The translations under genes and the position numbers were made by a program. A DNA stretch of 64,000 nucleotides from Membranipora membranacea (lineage: Eukaryota; Bryozoa; Gymnolaemata; Cheilostomatida; Membraniporidae), in assembly GCA_914767715.1 (NCBI GenBank), contig OU612072.1, positions 1,860,001 through 1,924,000 of the forward strand, written 5' to 3'. Under the pieces are notes generated by a model that worked only from the letters and a program-made list of their open reading frames with translations, ran no database searches and was not told the DNA's origin. Shown here piece by piece: positions 1 to 10,354 of the stretch (positions within the stretch are counted from its first letter, which is position 1; each line of letters opens with the position of its first letter).

Positions 1-219
1 GTAGTAGATAACACGTCTTTAGCTGAATAATTATTTTCAATTCTAGTTTTCCTCCAGATAATTTTTCAGGGTAAAAAGCAGCCTTTGGGTGAGGATGTGG
101 AACTGATCTAAAGATTTGTGTTTGCACACACTTTGAGAATTTGCACTTTTTCTTAATGGACAAGGACATGCATGTACAGCCTGATTTAGAAAAATCCAGG
201 GGCAAGGCAATCATCAGGC

Positions 220-557
220 AAGAGTATAGGGTCACTACCTGCCACAAGAGTATAGGGTCACTACCTGCCACAAGAGTATAGGGTCACTACCTGCCACAAG
301 AGTATAGGGTCACTACCTGCCACAAGAGTATAGGGTCACTACCTGCCACAAGAGTATAGGGTCACTACCTGCCACAAGAGTATAGGGTCACTACCTGCCA
401 CAAGAGTATAGGGTCACTACCTGCCACAAGAGTATAGGGTCACTACCTGCCACAAGAGTATAGGGTCACTACCTGCCACAAGAGTATAGGGTCACTACCT
501 GCCACAAGAGTATAGGGTCACTACCTGCCACAAGTGTATAGGGTCACTACCTGCCAC
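220..557. repeat. 26-bp minisatellite, 13 copies
   Basis: Thirteen head-to-tail copies of a 26-bp unit (core GTATAGGGTCACTACCTGCC) begin every 26 bases from 220 to 532. They are almost identical; the last copy has one change near its start. There are no spacers, so this is not a CRISPR array. The array joins directly onto a sequence at 553-604 that recurs near 37517, so it seems to be an internal expansion of that interspersed element. It lies in the presumed intron after exon 3 of the minus-strand mL48-like gene. Confidence 0.95.
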
Positions 558-604
558 AAGCCTTGAGCTTAAGGGGGCCCGTTATATAGGGCGGTAAAAT
601 AAGT
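553..604. repeat. Copy 1 of a short interspersed repeat
   Basis: This segment shares a core (GCTTAAGGGGGCC, then GTTA and GGCGGT) with 37517-37565 in the same orientation. The sequence just upstream in both copies is also related (GTGTATA..GGGT..ACAAGCC). Two copies 37 kb apart suggest a dispersed repeat of unknown class. Confidence 0.6.
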
Positions 605-638
605 CGATGCGTGTAAAGAAAAGAATAGATGAGCTTAC

Positions 639-2648
639 CTTCAGAATTCTGTGGCTTGTCTTAAGCTTGTATTGATTCTCTTTATTCTCAGATTGCTTCT
701 TATATGTGTATATATCCCAACACCTGGGCGGCAGCGCTATCCTGAAATATTACTTATATGTGTATATATCCCAACACCTGGGCGGCAGCGCTATCCTGAA
801 ATATTACTTATATGTGTATATATCCCAACACCTGGGCGGCAGCGCTATCCTGAAATATTACTTATATGTGTATATATCCCAACACCTGGGCGGCAGCGCT
901 ATCCTAAAATATTACTTATATGTGTATATATCCCAACACCTGGGCGGCAGCGCTATCCTGAAATATTACTTATATGTGTATATATCCCAACACCTGGGCG
1001 GCAGCGCTATCCTGAAATATTACTTATATGTGTATATATCCCAACACCTGGGCGGCAGCGCTATCCTGAAATATTACTTATATGTGTATATATCCCAACA
1101 CCTGGGCGGCAGCGCTATCCTAAAATATTACTTATATGTGTATATATCCCAACACCTGGGCGGCAGCGCTATCCTGAAATATTACTTATATGTGTATATA
1201 TCCCAACACCTGGGCGGCAGCACTATCCTGAAATATTACTTATATGTGTATATATCCCAACACCTGGGCGGCAGCGCTATCCTGAAATATTACTAGTAAC
1301 AGTGTGAACAAGAAAATATAGATATTCCTCACTGTTTAAATAGCAATCATTGCATCAGAAATCTACGTCACACTAAGAAGTTAATCCTTGGTCACACCGA
1401 CATATCCTCAATCTTAACCAGTTTTTTCTAATCTTTTTCAAATGCTGTTTGTTATGTTGAGAACTTAATTTCCTATATAACAACACAAGTCCACTACAGT
1501 CTGTCAGCTATCTGATCAAACAGCCTGCTTACTATTTACTACCTGGCGATTGGGGCCACATGAGGTCTGGGTTCAGGGAAGGTGGAGCATTTCAAGATGT
1601 TCTAGACCTCCCAAGGGTCTGTATCGTGCTGATTTATACTAATACTGACAGTTCATTTCTCCGAAGGTAGTTCTATTGGATTATTTAGTTTTCGCAGGAG
1701 TCTTTACTCTTTACAGTTTTGAGTAGCAACTTCTTCAATTGTGGATAGTGGTTAGTTTTCCTAGCAAAGGTGAAACATTCAATCAAATTCTTACATATTA
1801 TTTGTCAACAGCTTGCCGGTAGAAGGGAAGTGCCTTAATTGTATCTAACCTGGTCTTACAACATTGCAGAGGACAAATCATGACATACAGATTCACGGAA
1901 CAGGACAAAAACCTTACCTCTCTATATTCAAACTGAGTTTGTTGAAAAAAAGATGTAGAAATCTGGTGTACTGTTCAACGTCAACAAAGTCGTAACCTTT
2001 AACATGGAACCACAACTCCTTATATTCTTCTCTCTCAGGGATAATATGCTATTAAAAAGAACCACAACATGCATCATGTAGCAGTTAATATACAATGACA
2101 TAATTTGATAAACAAATAAATAATGTCAAACTTACTGTTCAGGAGAGAAGAGAATGAAAAAAATCTTTTTCCTCACATGTGGATGTCACAGACACCAAAT
2201 TTCACATATCAGATGCATGCATTGCCAGTCATCATATTATACATAACAATCATCCATCACTTCGGTGTATCCAGGAACTGAATCTTCATCAATGCACTGC
2301 ACAAGTCTTATAAATTTTATGTGACATTCTTTAGTTTTCATTACATGGTAAATTGAATCAGCATGCACATAAGTTTAATAAAAAGTTTGTGGAAAGTCTA
2401 TCGCAATGATTTAGTCCCTGTATAAGAAGTGTATTAATATGACTCACTAGATCTGGATTCTCATACAGCTCATTTATTGGTTCAGGAGCAGGCTTCATAG
2501 GTCTCTTGATACTATGTTTGTTTCTGCACTGTGTACAGGGTGTTGGATATATAAGTGATGTAGTTTGAGCATTGCTTATCTGTAGAGGAACTGCTGCAAC
2601 TGTCCTAAGGCGACTAAGCTGTCTTATTGCTAACCTGCACCCAAACAT
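639..2648 (-). CDS. MRPL48: Mitochondrial ribosomal protein mL48-like, 5' three exons (partial)
   Basis: Three minus-strand exons join in phase: 2448-2648 (start ATG at 2648, donor GTGAGT), 1918-2048 (donor GTAAGG) and 639-741 (donor GTAAGC), giving 145 residues. The N-terminus (MFGCRLAIRQLSRLRT) is basic and Ser/Arg-rich, like a mitochondrial presequence. Exons 2 and 3 resemble the S10-like domain of mL48: the pattern YD..(V).EQY...LH....NKLSLNIE is followed by ALPPR and then LKTSHRIL, spaced as in mL48. uS10m (MRPS10) has the same fold and is the main alternative. The rest of the protein, about 60 residues, must lie left of the window; I found no convincing exon in 1-219. Role: structural protein of the mitochondrial large ribosomal subunit. 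Oddity: the exon 3 acceptor sits at the end of an 11-copy tandem array of itself (699-1292). Confidence 0.62.
699..1292 (-). repeat. 54-bp tandem repeat made of an exon's splice acceptor, 11 copies
   Basis: Eleven near-perfect copies of a 54-bp unit. On the minus strand each unit is an 11-nt intron end (TAATATTTCAG) followed by the first 43 nt of exon 3 of the mL48-like gene. Only the copy at 699-752 runs on into the rest of the exon. In every other copy the frame meets a TAA directly after the 43 nt. Two copies (the fourth and eighth from the left) have TTTTAG in place of TTTCAG. The plus strand is open in two frames because 54 is a multiple of 3; those are not proteins. Confidence 0.92.
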
Positions 2649-2859
2649 TCTCTACAGATCTCTACAATCAACAAAAATCATAACTTGTACTAAAAAACAC
2701 CACCTTCACACCCGTCATCACATTTTAAATACACAAGCTTTACTCCAAGGCTAAAAATATGGCATCATGATAAAGACAGCACCTGAAGAGAATCTCTGTG
2801 TCTTACATCGCTTTAATTAAAGGTGTGTATCAACTTAAATAGGAATGCCAATATTAGTT

Positions 2860-3415
2860 TCGTTACAGACTTTGGAAGGACCACAGCAATATATAAATAT
2901 AGTCTGGCAATTACACAATATTTTCACATTTAGAAAAATCAGAGCGCTTCTGGGTAAAAATTGTGTATAGTGTTAGAGATTGTCCTCCCTTTACATCTAT
3001 GAGGTATGAGGCCTAATGATGTGCCAACCTAATAAGCTACCAATTCAAAATACTTTGAATTACAATTATTTTCCACATAAGTTCAAAATAAACATAGCTC
3101 CATTGTCAGGAGACAATTTACAATTATAGTAGAAAACTTCATTTATCATTATCGTTTATACAGTTCTCTCAAGTAGATAGAAGTGATAGTTTAATGGGTT
3201 GGTACATCATTAGGCCACATAGATACCTCATACCCTCATACCCTATCTCATATATGTGATGGGAGGACAACATACACATACATAAATAATAAGGACAACA
3301 CTATACATAATTTTTACCAAGAAGTGCTCTAAATTTTCTAAGTGTGAAAATATTGCATAACTACTGCGGAACTAGCTGCCATAATATGTATTGCTGTGGT
3401 CCTTCTGAAGTCTTT
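2860..3415. repeat. Fold-back (inverted-repeat) element, about 555 bp
   Basis: The left arm (about 2860-3036) and right arm (about 3188-3415) are imperfect reverse complements of each other. Both carry AAGGACCACAGCAATA at the outer end, CAATATTTTCACA in the middle, and TGGCCTAATGATGT-like sequence at the inner end. Arms are about 160-220 bp with a spacer of about 150 bp and no ORF. It is probably a non-autonomous MITE; I could not fix a target-site duplication. Confidence 0.75.
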
Positions 3416-5068
3416 CAAACAAGTACTATTAACTGTAATATGTTAGCGGTGGCAGAGGGCCTAAACGGAAAAGTTCAATATTGAAGGTCTAGACTTTTGA
3501 AATATAGAACACTTCATGACATGGCAATGTTAACAATAGCAAACTCATAGGGTTGCGTGTCTTGTGGCTGGCATTTTGTGGTACATAAGATGGTTGAGGC
3601 CACTAAAAACATTGCGGGATATCATAAACAATATATTTATCATTCCAAGCATGGTGATATCGAGATTTAACTATAGTCATACAAATTTATGGTTGTAACC
3701 TTCATTCATGTGGGTTTGGCAAATGCTGTAGTGACTGGTGTAGGCTGTTTTGATTGATTGAAAGTTGGATACTTGCAAGTCACATCATGGGCCAACCAGG
3801 GCAAATTTTGAACCATTGGCACTAAATCTTATAATATTAATATAATATGTCCAATTAATCATGGTGGCATGATGAGCTAACAGTTTGACGTTACTGAAGT
3901 CATAGATTGCCACAGAATCTGACAGCAAAGAAAATTTTATATGATCATGTATAAAAGTAGTTGATATAGGCCCTGCTGTGTGCGAAAGATTTACTATAAT
4001 ACCTCAATCCAATTATTTTATAGATAACATACTAAGTTAGTGTACTTTCTGACTTTGGGACTGCCAATTTCTATTATTAGAATGTGAATTGATACACGGG
4101 ACCACGGTTCAATGATGCCTAAACTATCAAACGATTGATGAAAGACCTGTATCATAACAAAGGAACATGAAAAGGACAGGGAAATCACCTACTTATTCGC
4201 AAAAAATCGTACAACGCTCATACGCCTCACAACAATGTTGTAGGACAGCGGCAAGACCCAGGCCATGCAGCACCCACAAAAGCCCTGTTTGCCAAGAGTT
4301 TTGTAAGATATGCAACATGCAGCAGCTGCCAAATCTTTGTGGCATTGCGATGTGTGGTGTCTGTTAGGTTGCTGTGACATCATACTATACTGCATGAGTG
4401 TGTCCTGTCACTGTAACACTACTGTTTATGTTGTGAGGCGGCTGAGGAGGTTGAGCGGGCCTGCATTGGATTAAAAGACTAAAATAAATCATTAGCATTC
4501 AACATGGGCTGTCCGAACTAACCCTCTGCGAACAAATTATTAATAGAAGTGTCTACATGTCTACATCAAAACTTGACGTCGTGGACGCACCATGTTCTCG
4601 ATGGAATTACCTTTAAAAACCAGGGCTCAGTCAGACCAAGGAGTCTTTTACTCCTTGGTCAAACATTGCCAGAAACTCAGGCATTGGAATAAACCATCAG
4701 GATCAGTGTGAGTATGAACACGGGGCCAGGCTACTGGGACTTACATGCCTTTGGTTTAACTCTCTGTCAATGTCCAGGTGGTCCAGTATCAACAAGGACT
4801 ATAAGCTGTTACGCATTGACCTTAGTTAGTATCAACCTCCCCAAAACTCATTTGGGGTGGTTCATACTGAAAGGCCGTGGGGGCCATGAGTATGGACCTG
4901 ATGATGCTGTCAGTGTCTAGGACTAGTCTAACCAAGGACTACTGGGTCTACCTCTTATTATAAACATGAATATTGTTTGATCGATGCGAGAAGTAAATTT
5001 TTGATATTCTTTCTTTTTATATAGTATAATGATATTCATTGCAATCATCGGGATTTCTGAGCAAGAGT
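3416..5068. other. Intergenic stretch, no gene recognised
   Basis: Short ORFs at 4167-4395 and 4708-4920 match nothing I know and lack supporting splice signals. A short perfect hairpin lies at 4634-4660 (11-bp stem, GACCAAGGAGT with its complement, 5-nt loop). I see nothing else. Confidence 0.5.
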
Positions 5069-5660
5069 AGAAACCTGGGAAATTGGCAATGTTTGACCAC
5101 AGACAGCAGGTCACTGACAGTTGATATGATGAGTTGCAGCCTTGTGCGTGTGTGGTTTGTGTTTGTTGTGGTGAAGATGTGAAGCTGCGCATGAACCAAG
5201 TTATCGCGGCTGTGCAGCTTCTGTACCCGCCAAATGCGTTGCTCAGATGAGTCTCTTCTCTCTCATTGGTCAGAATATAATATTCTGACCAATGAGAGAG
5301 AAGTGACTCATCTGAGCAACGCATTTTGGCGGGTACAGAAGCTGCGCAGCCGCGATAACAGTAACACTTGGTTCATGCGCAGCTTTACATCTTCACCACA
5401 ACAAACACAAACCACACACACACAAGGCTGCAACTCATCAAATCAACTGTCAGTGACCTGCTGTCTGTGGTTTGACTGCCCCCTTGAGTTTTTGTTTCAA
5501 ACAACAAAACAACAAAAACGCAGAGGGGGCAGTCAAACATTGCCAAATTCCCAGGTTTTGGGGCAGACCTGTGGCAGCAGGGCTCCCTGTTTGCAGTTTG
5601 TGCATGACCATTGATCTTGATGGTCATGCACATGGTCAAATTCCCAGGTTTTGGAGTTGA
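5069..5660. repeat. Long near-perfect palindrome with nested hairpins
   Basis: The arms 5091-5278 and 5280-5476 are near-perfect reverse complements with a single base between them (centre GGTCAGAATAT / ATATTCTGACC). The outermost left piece (AAACCTGGGAAATTGGCAAT, 5071-5090) is mirrored again at about 5541-5560, beyond a second small inverted structure (GTTTGACTGCCCCC...GGGGGCAGTCAAAC, 5471-5536). A further hairpin lies at 5599-5632 (TGTGCATGACCAT and its complement). A short direct repeat (AAATTCCCAGGTTTTGG) occurs twice near the right end. Overlapping ORFs on both strands simply reflect the palindrome. Confidence 0.85.
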
Positions 5661-6274
5661 CCTGTGCCTGCTGCAAATTACTAATAGGAAAAAAAAGCAA
5701 TTTTTGGCTCAGAAAGTTCTTCAGTCTGGAGTGGAATGACTAACAAATCGATGTCAATGGACTGAAACTCCGATACCGCCAAAACTGAGAACCTCACTTT
5801 AAATTTGTGAAAACTAATATGATTGGTTGGTAGAGGTCCAAGCAAAGGAGAAGATGGGAAGAAGACAATTCTCAGAAAAATATTTGTAATATTGAAATTT
5901 AGATAAAGGAAGACAACTTCTTGAAGGTTTCAAAGGTGTTAGATAGATCAGGGAGGGTAGGAGGGATAGATAGATTTCCACTTTTTTTCATTTTTATTTG
6001 TTGCTTCAAAAATTACAATGTATGGAAAAGTCAGCAATGCAGGGTATATACCTAGAACAAATATTCCCCCTCTTTGGTGAGGGGAGTAATGCTGCAAAAG
6101 TACAAGTATCTAAGCACCACAGCTCGATACACAGCTTTTTGAGTGTTTATCAACGTTAACAGAGGGAAAGAATTTGTTTTAGGGTAAACTGGTGGTCGTC
6201 GTCATATGCAGTGGCCCTGGTTACGGTTAACGATTGGTGGGCCTGGTGAATTTCTGGGTACACTTAGGCTGAGA
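5661..6274. other. Intergenic, nothing recognised
   Basis: AT-rich non-coding sequence between the palindrome and the P-like transposon. I see no ORF, RNA gene or repeat of note. Confidence 0.5.
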
Positions 6275-6894
6275 GTTATACTCATAGACTTAATATACTA
6301 CCTAGACAGGACAATGCTTATGCTTCACTGATCATAATGTGTCCCACTTAAATAGCACGACATGACGTAATTAGTTTGTGCTGTGAGCCATAGTTTATCT
6401 ATATACCATTCAATGAAATAATATGAAAAATCGAGGGACGCCGGGCATGATATCGGCCCTTGTCCGGCCCCTAATTATTTAAACACAGAGAAAATTTGTG
6501 AGTTTATGTAAAAGACCTTTCCGCACGAGATGGTATAAAAAATTGACTCCTTAGGCGAATCCAAAGCGAGAACAGACCTGATAAGTTACAATCATTAGCC
6601 AATAAATATTGAAACAAATACAGCCATCTATATTAAGTCTATGGTCATCTCTCATCGATGAAATAATATAGTAAATCAAGGCACGCAGGGTATAATACCA
6701 GCCAAATTATATTGGATCTGTTTTAATTTATGAGATACAAATTATCAAAACAAATACAGCCCTGTACTGAAACAGAAGATGAAAGATACTATGTAAACAA
6801 AGTGGTTACTGGTTTTAATATTCATACTTTGAATTTTCAAAGTATGAATATTCATACTTGAGATTATTTATTTATATAACGTGAACCTGAGGCC

Positions 6895-7161
6895 TGCTGT
6901 CTCATCTTCACAAGTAAGCCCAGCTGCAATTTTACTATCATCAGTTGCGAGATACAAGGCAAACATGGAAGTTCTGGATATAATACCCACGCCGCTCAGT
7001 TTATAGCAAAACTGTTTTTAAATGAGCCTACAGCCTGCTACCTCGTCTTCACAAGATGATAATCTGGCTGCCTCATCTTCACAAGATGATAAGATGATAA
7101 TCTTGCTGCCTCATCTTCACAAGATGAAAATCCTGCTGCTACCACTTCACAAGATGATAAG
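6895..7161 (+). repeat. 30-bp degenerate coding-like repeat inside the transposon
   Basis: CCTGCTGCCTCATCTTCACAA-like motifs recur at about 6893, 7031, 7064, 7107 and 7139. In one frame they read as Ser/Gln/Asp-rich units (SSSQDD), with a small insertion breaking the frame near 7085. The stretch ends at AAGATGATAAG followed by GTAAGA, a good donor. It may be the exon before the THAP exon, now frameshifted. Confidence 0.45.
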
Positions 7162-7687
7162 GTAAGAAACAGCCCAGTGGTGGCTCTCATGTATGCATTG
7201 TCATATTTCGGTCTTTATTGGATTGAATTTTTTGACATAATTTCTGCTTGTCCCATCCATCTAAGAGGACAGGCTTCCTTATTTTTTTTAGATAGAAATC
7301 AATTAAATATTGTCACATAATAATACCCACATCCTTCTATACATGCACATAAATTTAAGGCTATATATAAGACATAGTAAATAATAATCGATGGGTGTGA
7401 TAAAATTTGAATGTTAGAGAAAAAAGGTGGAACGATAGTGATGGGGCGGGGGGGGGGGGCTGGAGGGACACTATTTGAGATGACAATTCTGATTTACTCC
7501 CAAAATATCTAACTCAGAACTGGCACAGCAGTCAAAAAGTGTGAGTAGACTTAATCGGTGATCTCGCATATCTTTCTTGGCCATGCTGACACTGCTATGA
7601 AATTGATTTTACAATTTCTGTTCATTATATCAAAAGCTGTAGTTTAATGATAATTATTGTATATGTTATCATTTGTGATGCTTTTAG

Positions 7688-8077
7688 AAAAAGTCATCTA
7701 GGAACTGGTGTGCTGCCTACGGCTGTGGAAATAACCCGGCAGGAAATCCTAATTTAAGCTTCCACGCCTTCCCCAGAAATAACGAGGAGAGACTAAAGGT
7801 ATGGGTTTCGGCCGTTAAACGCAAGAACTGGACTGTTCTTTGTAGCGAACATTTGAAACAAGATACATTTAGAAGGCGTCCTGGTGTGGGTGGGAGAGCT
7901 TTGCTAAAAAAGGATGCTATCCCAACAATTTTCCGATCCTTCCCACACTATCCACAGTGTCTAATAGTGAAGAGATATACGCTGGTCAGAATACACCATG
8001 AAACAACCAAACTCGCAGCAAACACTGACAATAAGCGCTCCAAACTGAGCAGGCTTATTGTGTTCAGTCATATCTAA
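7688..8077 (+). pseudogene. THAP-domain exon of a P-like transposase (remnant)
   Basis: After the acceptor TGCTTTTAG (7679-7687) the frame is open for 129 codons. It encodes a complete C2CH THAP zinc finger: Cys-x4-Cys (CAAYGC), an FHAFP motif, a conserved Trp (VWVSAV), the CSEH pair, and a closing DAIPTIF that matches the AVPTIF box of the family. THAP domains bind DNA and are the site-specific DNA-binding part of P transposases. The reading frame stops at 8077, just after the domain, without coiled-coil or catalytic regions, so it is a truncated remnant or one exon of a larger lost gene. It could encode a DNA-binding repressor, as truncated P products do in Drosophila; that is inference. 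Confidence 0.75.
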
Positions 8078-8980
8078 TTTTCAGCGATCGCTGATAGTGA
8101 TAGTGTCTCATTTGGAAATTTTGCAGCAATCACCGATAGTGGTAGTTTTCTAGTCTTTGACCCATCCGCAAAATTCAGTATAATCCCACAGTATATATTT
8201 TTTTTGCTAAGTAGTGTAAGAAGTGGTTAGCTTACATTGCTCTACTAATTTGATTAAGTTTAATGTATACTGCAACCAGTCATATCTAACTTTGCAATGC
8301 TCGCTGATAGTGGTAGTGTTTTTAATTTTTGTCGTGCCCACAACAATTAGTATAACTCAACAGTATATATTCATATTTTTTACAAAGTAGTGATAAGAAG
8401 TGGCTAGCTTCATGGCTGTATTTGTGTCAATAAGCTTTAGCTTATGCTGTAATCAGTCACATCGAATATGGCAGCAATCGCTGATAGTGGTAGCCGTTAG
8501 CCTTGGTCGTGCCCTCAGAAATTAGTTAAATCCCGCAGTAACAGCCCTCTTTTTTGTCATGTAGTGATAGAAGTGGTTAAGTACAGGGCTGTATTTGTTT
8601 CGATAATTTTTATCTCATAAATTAAAACAGATCTAATATAATTTGGCTGGTATTATACCCTGCTGTCTTGATTTACTATATTATTTCATTGATGAGAGAT
8701 TACCAAAGACTTCATCATACATACATATCTGGAGTTGGCATACTCAATTTACAGCACAGATCTATTCTTCCTCATGAAGCGACAATAAAATTTGCAGTAA
8801 AATCTTTTAACAAGGAACCCAAGCTGAGCAGGTTGTACTCAGTCATGACTAGGAATATGTATGCAAAAATCTATGATGATGGTGGTGGTGCTTTGATCTG
8901 GCTCATCCAACAAAGTATTTGTGATACTGTGTTGTGGGTATTCTGTGCATTTGAATAGTAGTGGTAGAAGTGTTAAGGGT
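8040..8980 (+). repeat. Degenerate sub-terminal direct repeats of the transposon
   Basis: A motif of about 190 bp recurs at roughly 8065, 8280, 8450 and 8840. Each copy contains AGTCATATCTAA-like sequence, GCAATCGCTGATAGTGGTAG, and GTAGTGATAGAAGTGG, followed in the later copies by GGCTGTATTTGT. The segment 8720-8860 also resembles the end of the THAP exon (AAGCTGAGCAGG). Sub-terminal repeats of this kind are typical transposase-binding regions. Confidence 0.6.
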
Positions 8981-9322
8981 AGATGGCTGTATTTGTTTCA
9001 ATATTTATTGGCTAATGATTGTAACTTATCAGGTCTGTTCTCGCTTTGGATTCGCCTAAGGAGTCGATTTTTTATACCATCTCGTGCGGAAAGGTCTTTT
9101 ACATAAACTCACAAATCTTCTCTGTGTTTAAATAATTAGGGGCCGGACAAGGGCCGATATCATGCCCGGCGTCCCTCGATTTATCACATTATTTCATTGA
9201 ATGGCATATAGTAAACTATGGCTCACAGCACAAACTAATTACGTCATGTCGTGCTATTTAAGTGGGACAGTACTGAATGCTATTGGCCTGTCTAGTTAGT
9301 ATATTAAGTCTATGGTTATACT

Positions 9323-10354
9323 TATACATAGCTTTGTTTTGGAGAACACACTTCACTTTTACAAGGCTAGGATCTAATAAATGATGTATTAGGATAGGCC
9401 TACTACTATTTACCTGATGTAACAGATTCCTCAACAGGGTTCAATATTTAATCTTATCAATGCTGGTTTTCGCATAAAAGAAAATAATTGAGAAAAGATG
9501 ATCACTTTAGATTTGATGATAACGAAATCTAGAAAAACCTAAAAAATCTGGTTTAGTATAGAACAGATAAATTTTGCAATATCCATTTCCAATTACGATC
9601 TCATATAAATATAAAAACTACAGAGGTCAGGGGTCAGAGGTCAGGGGTAGATATATTGGTAGAAGGGTCCAATCTTTAGTAGGATCTAGCTGTGACTGTC
9701 TGCTGGCAATTCAGTAAACTCAAAAATATACACTGTTTGTCCCAAGGCAAGCCGTGAAAGTTACGCCTGCAGCGTCTCATTGCTTTAGTTTTTGTTTATA
9801 AGTGTGATAGCTGTCATTATGAGAATGGATGATTCTTGCTGTTAGGCGGTAGCTAGTCACAGGTACATAGTTTGAATTTATTATAATTAACCGAGGGTAA
9901 TCTTTCAGCACGAACATAATCTTTTAAGGAGATTTTCATGCAGCAGAAAAAAGTCTTGACTTGAGGGGTTGGAAAGAGTAAACAGAATCAATGCTAAAAT
10001 TGTTACACGCATCAATTACCTAGAAACATAGGTTGTAACAAACTTAAAAGCGATCAGTATTTGTCACATTCAACAGAAGAAAAACGATGAAAAGTTTGAT
10101 TCCTCTCTATCTTTGCGTCATATAATAATTTGGGACTGTTTGCAAATGATGAAATAGGGTAATACTTCGCATTGCTAGGAATTAGCCGACAATTAAAAAA
10201 AATATCTTATGATTATATATTATAAACTCATTAAAGCATCCAAGCTGTATGAAGTTATTTTCACAGAGAGTAAAGGTTAAGTGTAGGGCTTCTCCAAATT
10301 GAGCTCAGAGTTTTAAGAGTTAATCACAGTTTGGTTGTTAGCACAGTATAACGC
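9323..10354. other. Intergenic, downstream of ARL2
   Basis: No coding exon recognised. It contains the nuclear-receptor-like half-site array at 9624-9650 and otherwise AT-rich unique sequence, including what should be the 3' UTR of the minus-strand ARL2 gene at its right end. Confidence 0.5.
9624..9650 (+). promoter_or_regulatory. Array of four AGGTCA-type half sites with 1-bp spacing
   Basis: The order is AGGTCA g GGGTCA g AGGTCA g GGGTAG. One-base spacing is the DR1 pattern bound by RXR, HNF4, COUP-TF or PPAR-type nuclear receptors. It lies 3' of ARL2 and not next to an obvious promoter, so it may be only a 14-bp tandem repeat. Confidence 0.3.

Larger units (their letters stand above)
6283..9314 (+). 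mobile_element. P-element-like DNA transposon, 3.03 kb, non-autonomous
   Basis: The ends are CATAGACTTAATATACTA at 6283 and its reverse complement ending at 9314. The element is flanked by an identical 8-bp duplication, GTTATACT, at 6275-6282 and 9315-9322. The inverted similarity extends far inward: about 6283-6640 pairs with 8982-9314, and about 6655-6775 pairs with 8585-8700. An 8-bp target duplication, CA..TG ends, sub-terminal repeats and an internal THAP domain are the hallmarks of the P superfamily. No catalytic RNase-H-like or GTP-binding transposase region is visible, so this copy looks like a deletion derivative that cannot move itself. hAT elements also make 8-bp duplications, but they do not carry THAP domains. 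Confidence 0.85.

Noticed and set aside
1..180. Open minus-strand frame that could be the next mL48 exon
   Set aside because: The reading shows no similarity to the mL48 C-terminus and no convincing acceptor in phase.
220..557. Possible CRISPR array
   Set aside because: The units are contiguous with no spacers, and the genome is eukaryotic.
651..1307. Two long plus-strand ORFs made of an 18-residue repeat
   Set aside because: They exist only because the 54-bp repeat is a multiple of three without stops. The repeat is explained better as duplicated minus-strand splice acceptor of the mL48-like gene.
4923..5639. Overlapping ORFs on both strands that encode similar proteins
   Set aside because: They are mirror images produced by the long palindrome.
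8668..9106. ORFs in the right part of the transposon
   Set aside because: They lie in sub-terminal repeats and resemble only a decayed duplicate of the end of the THAP exon.
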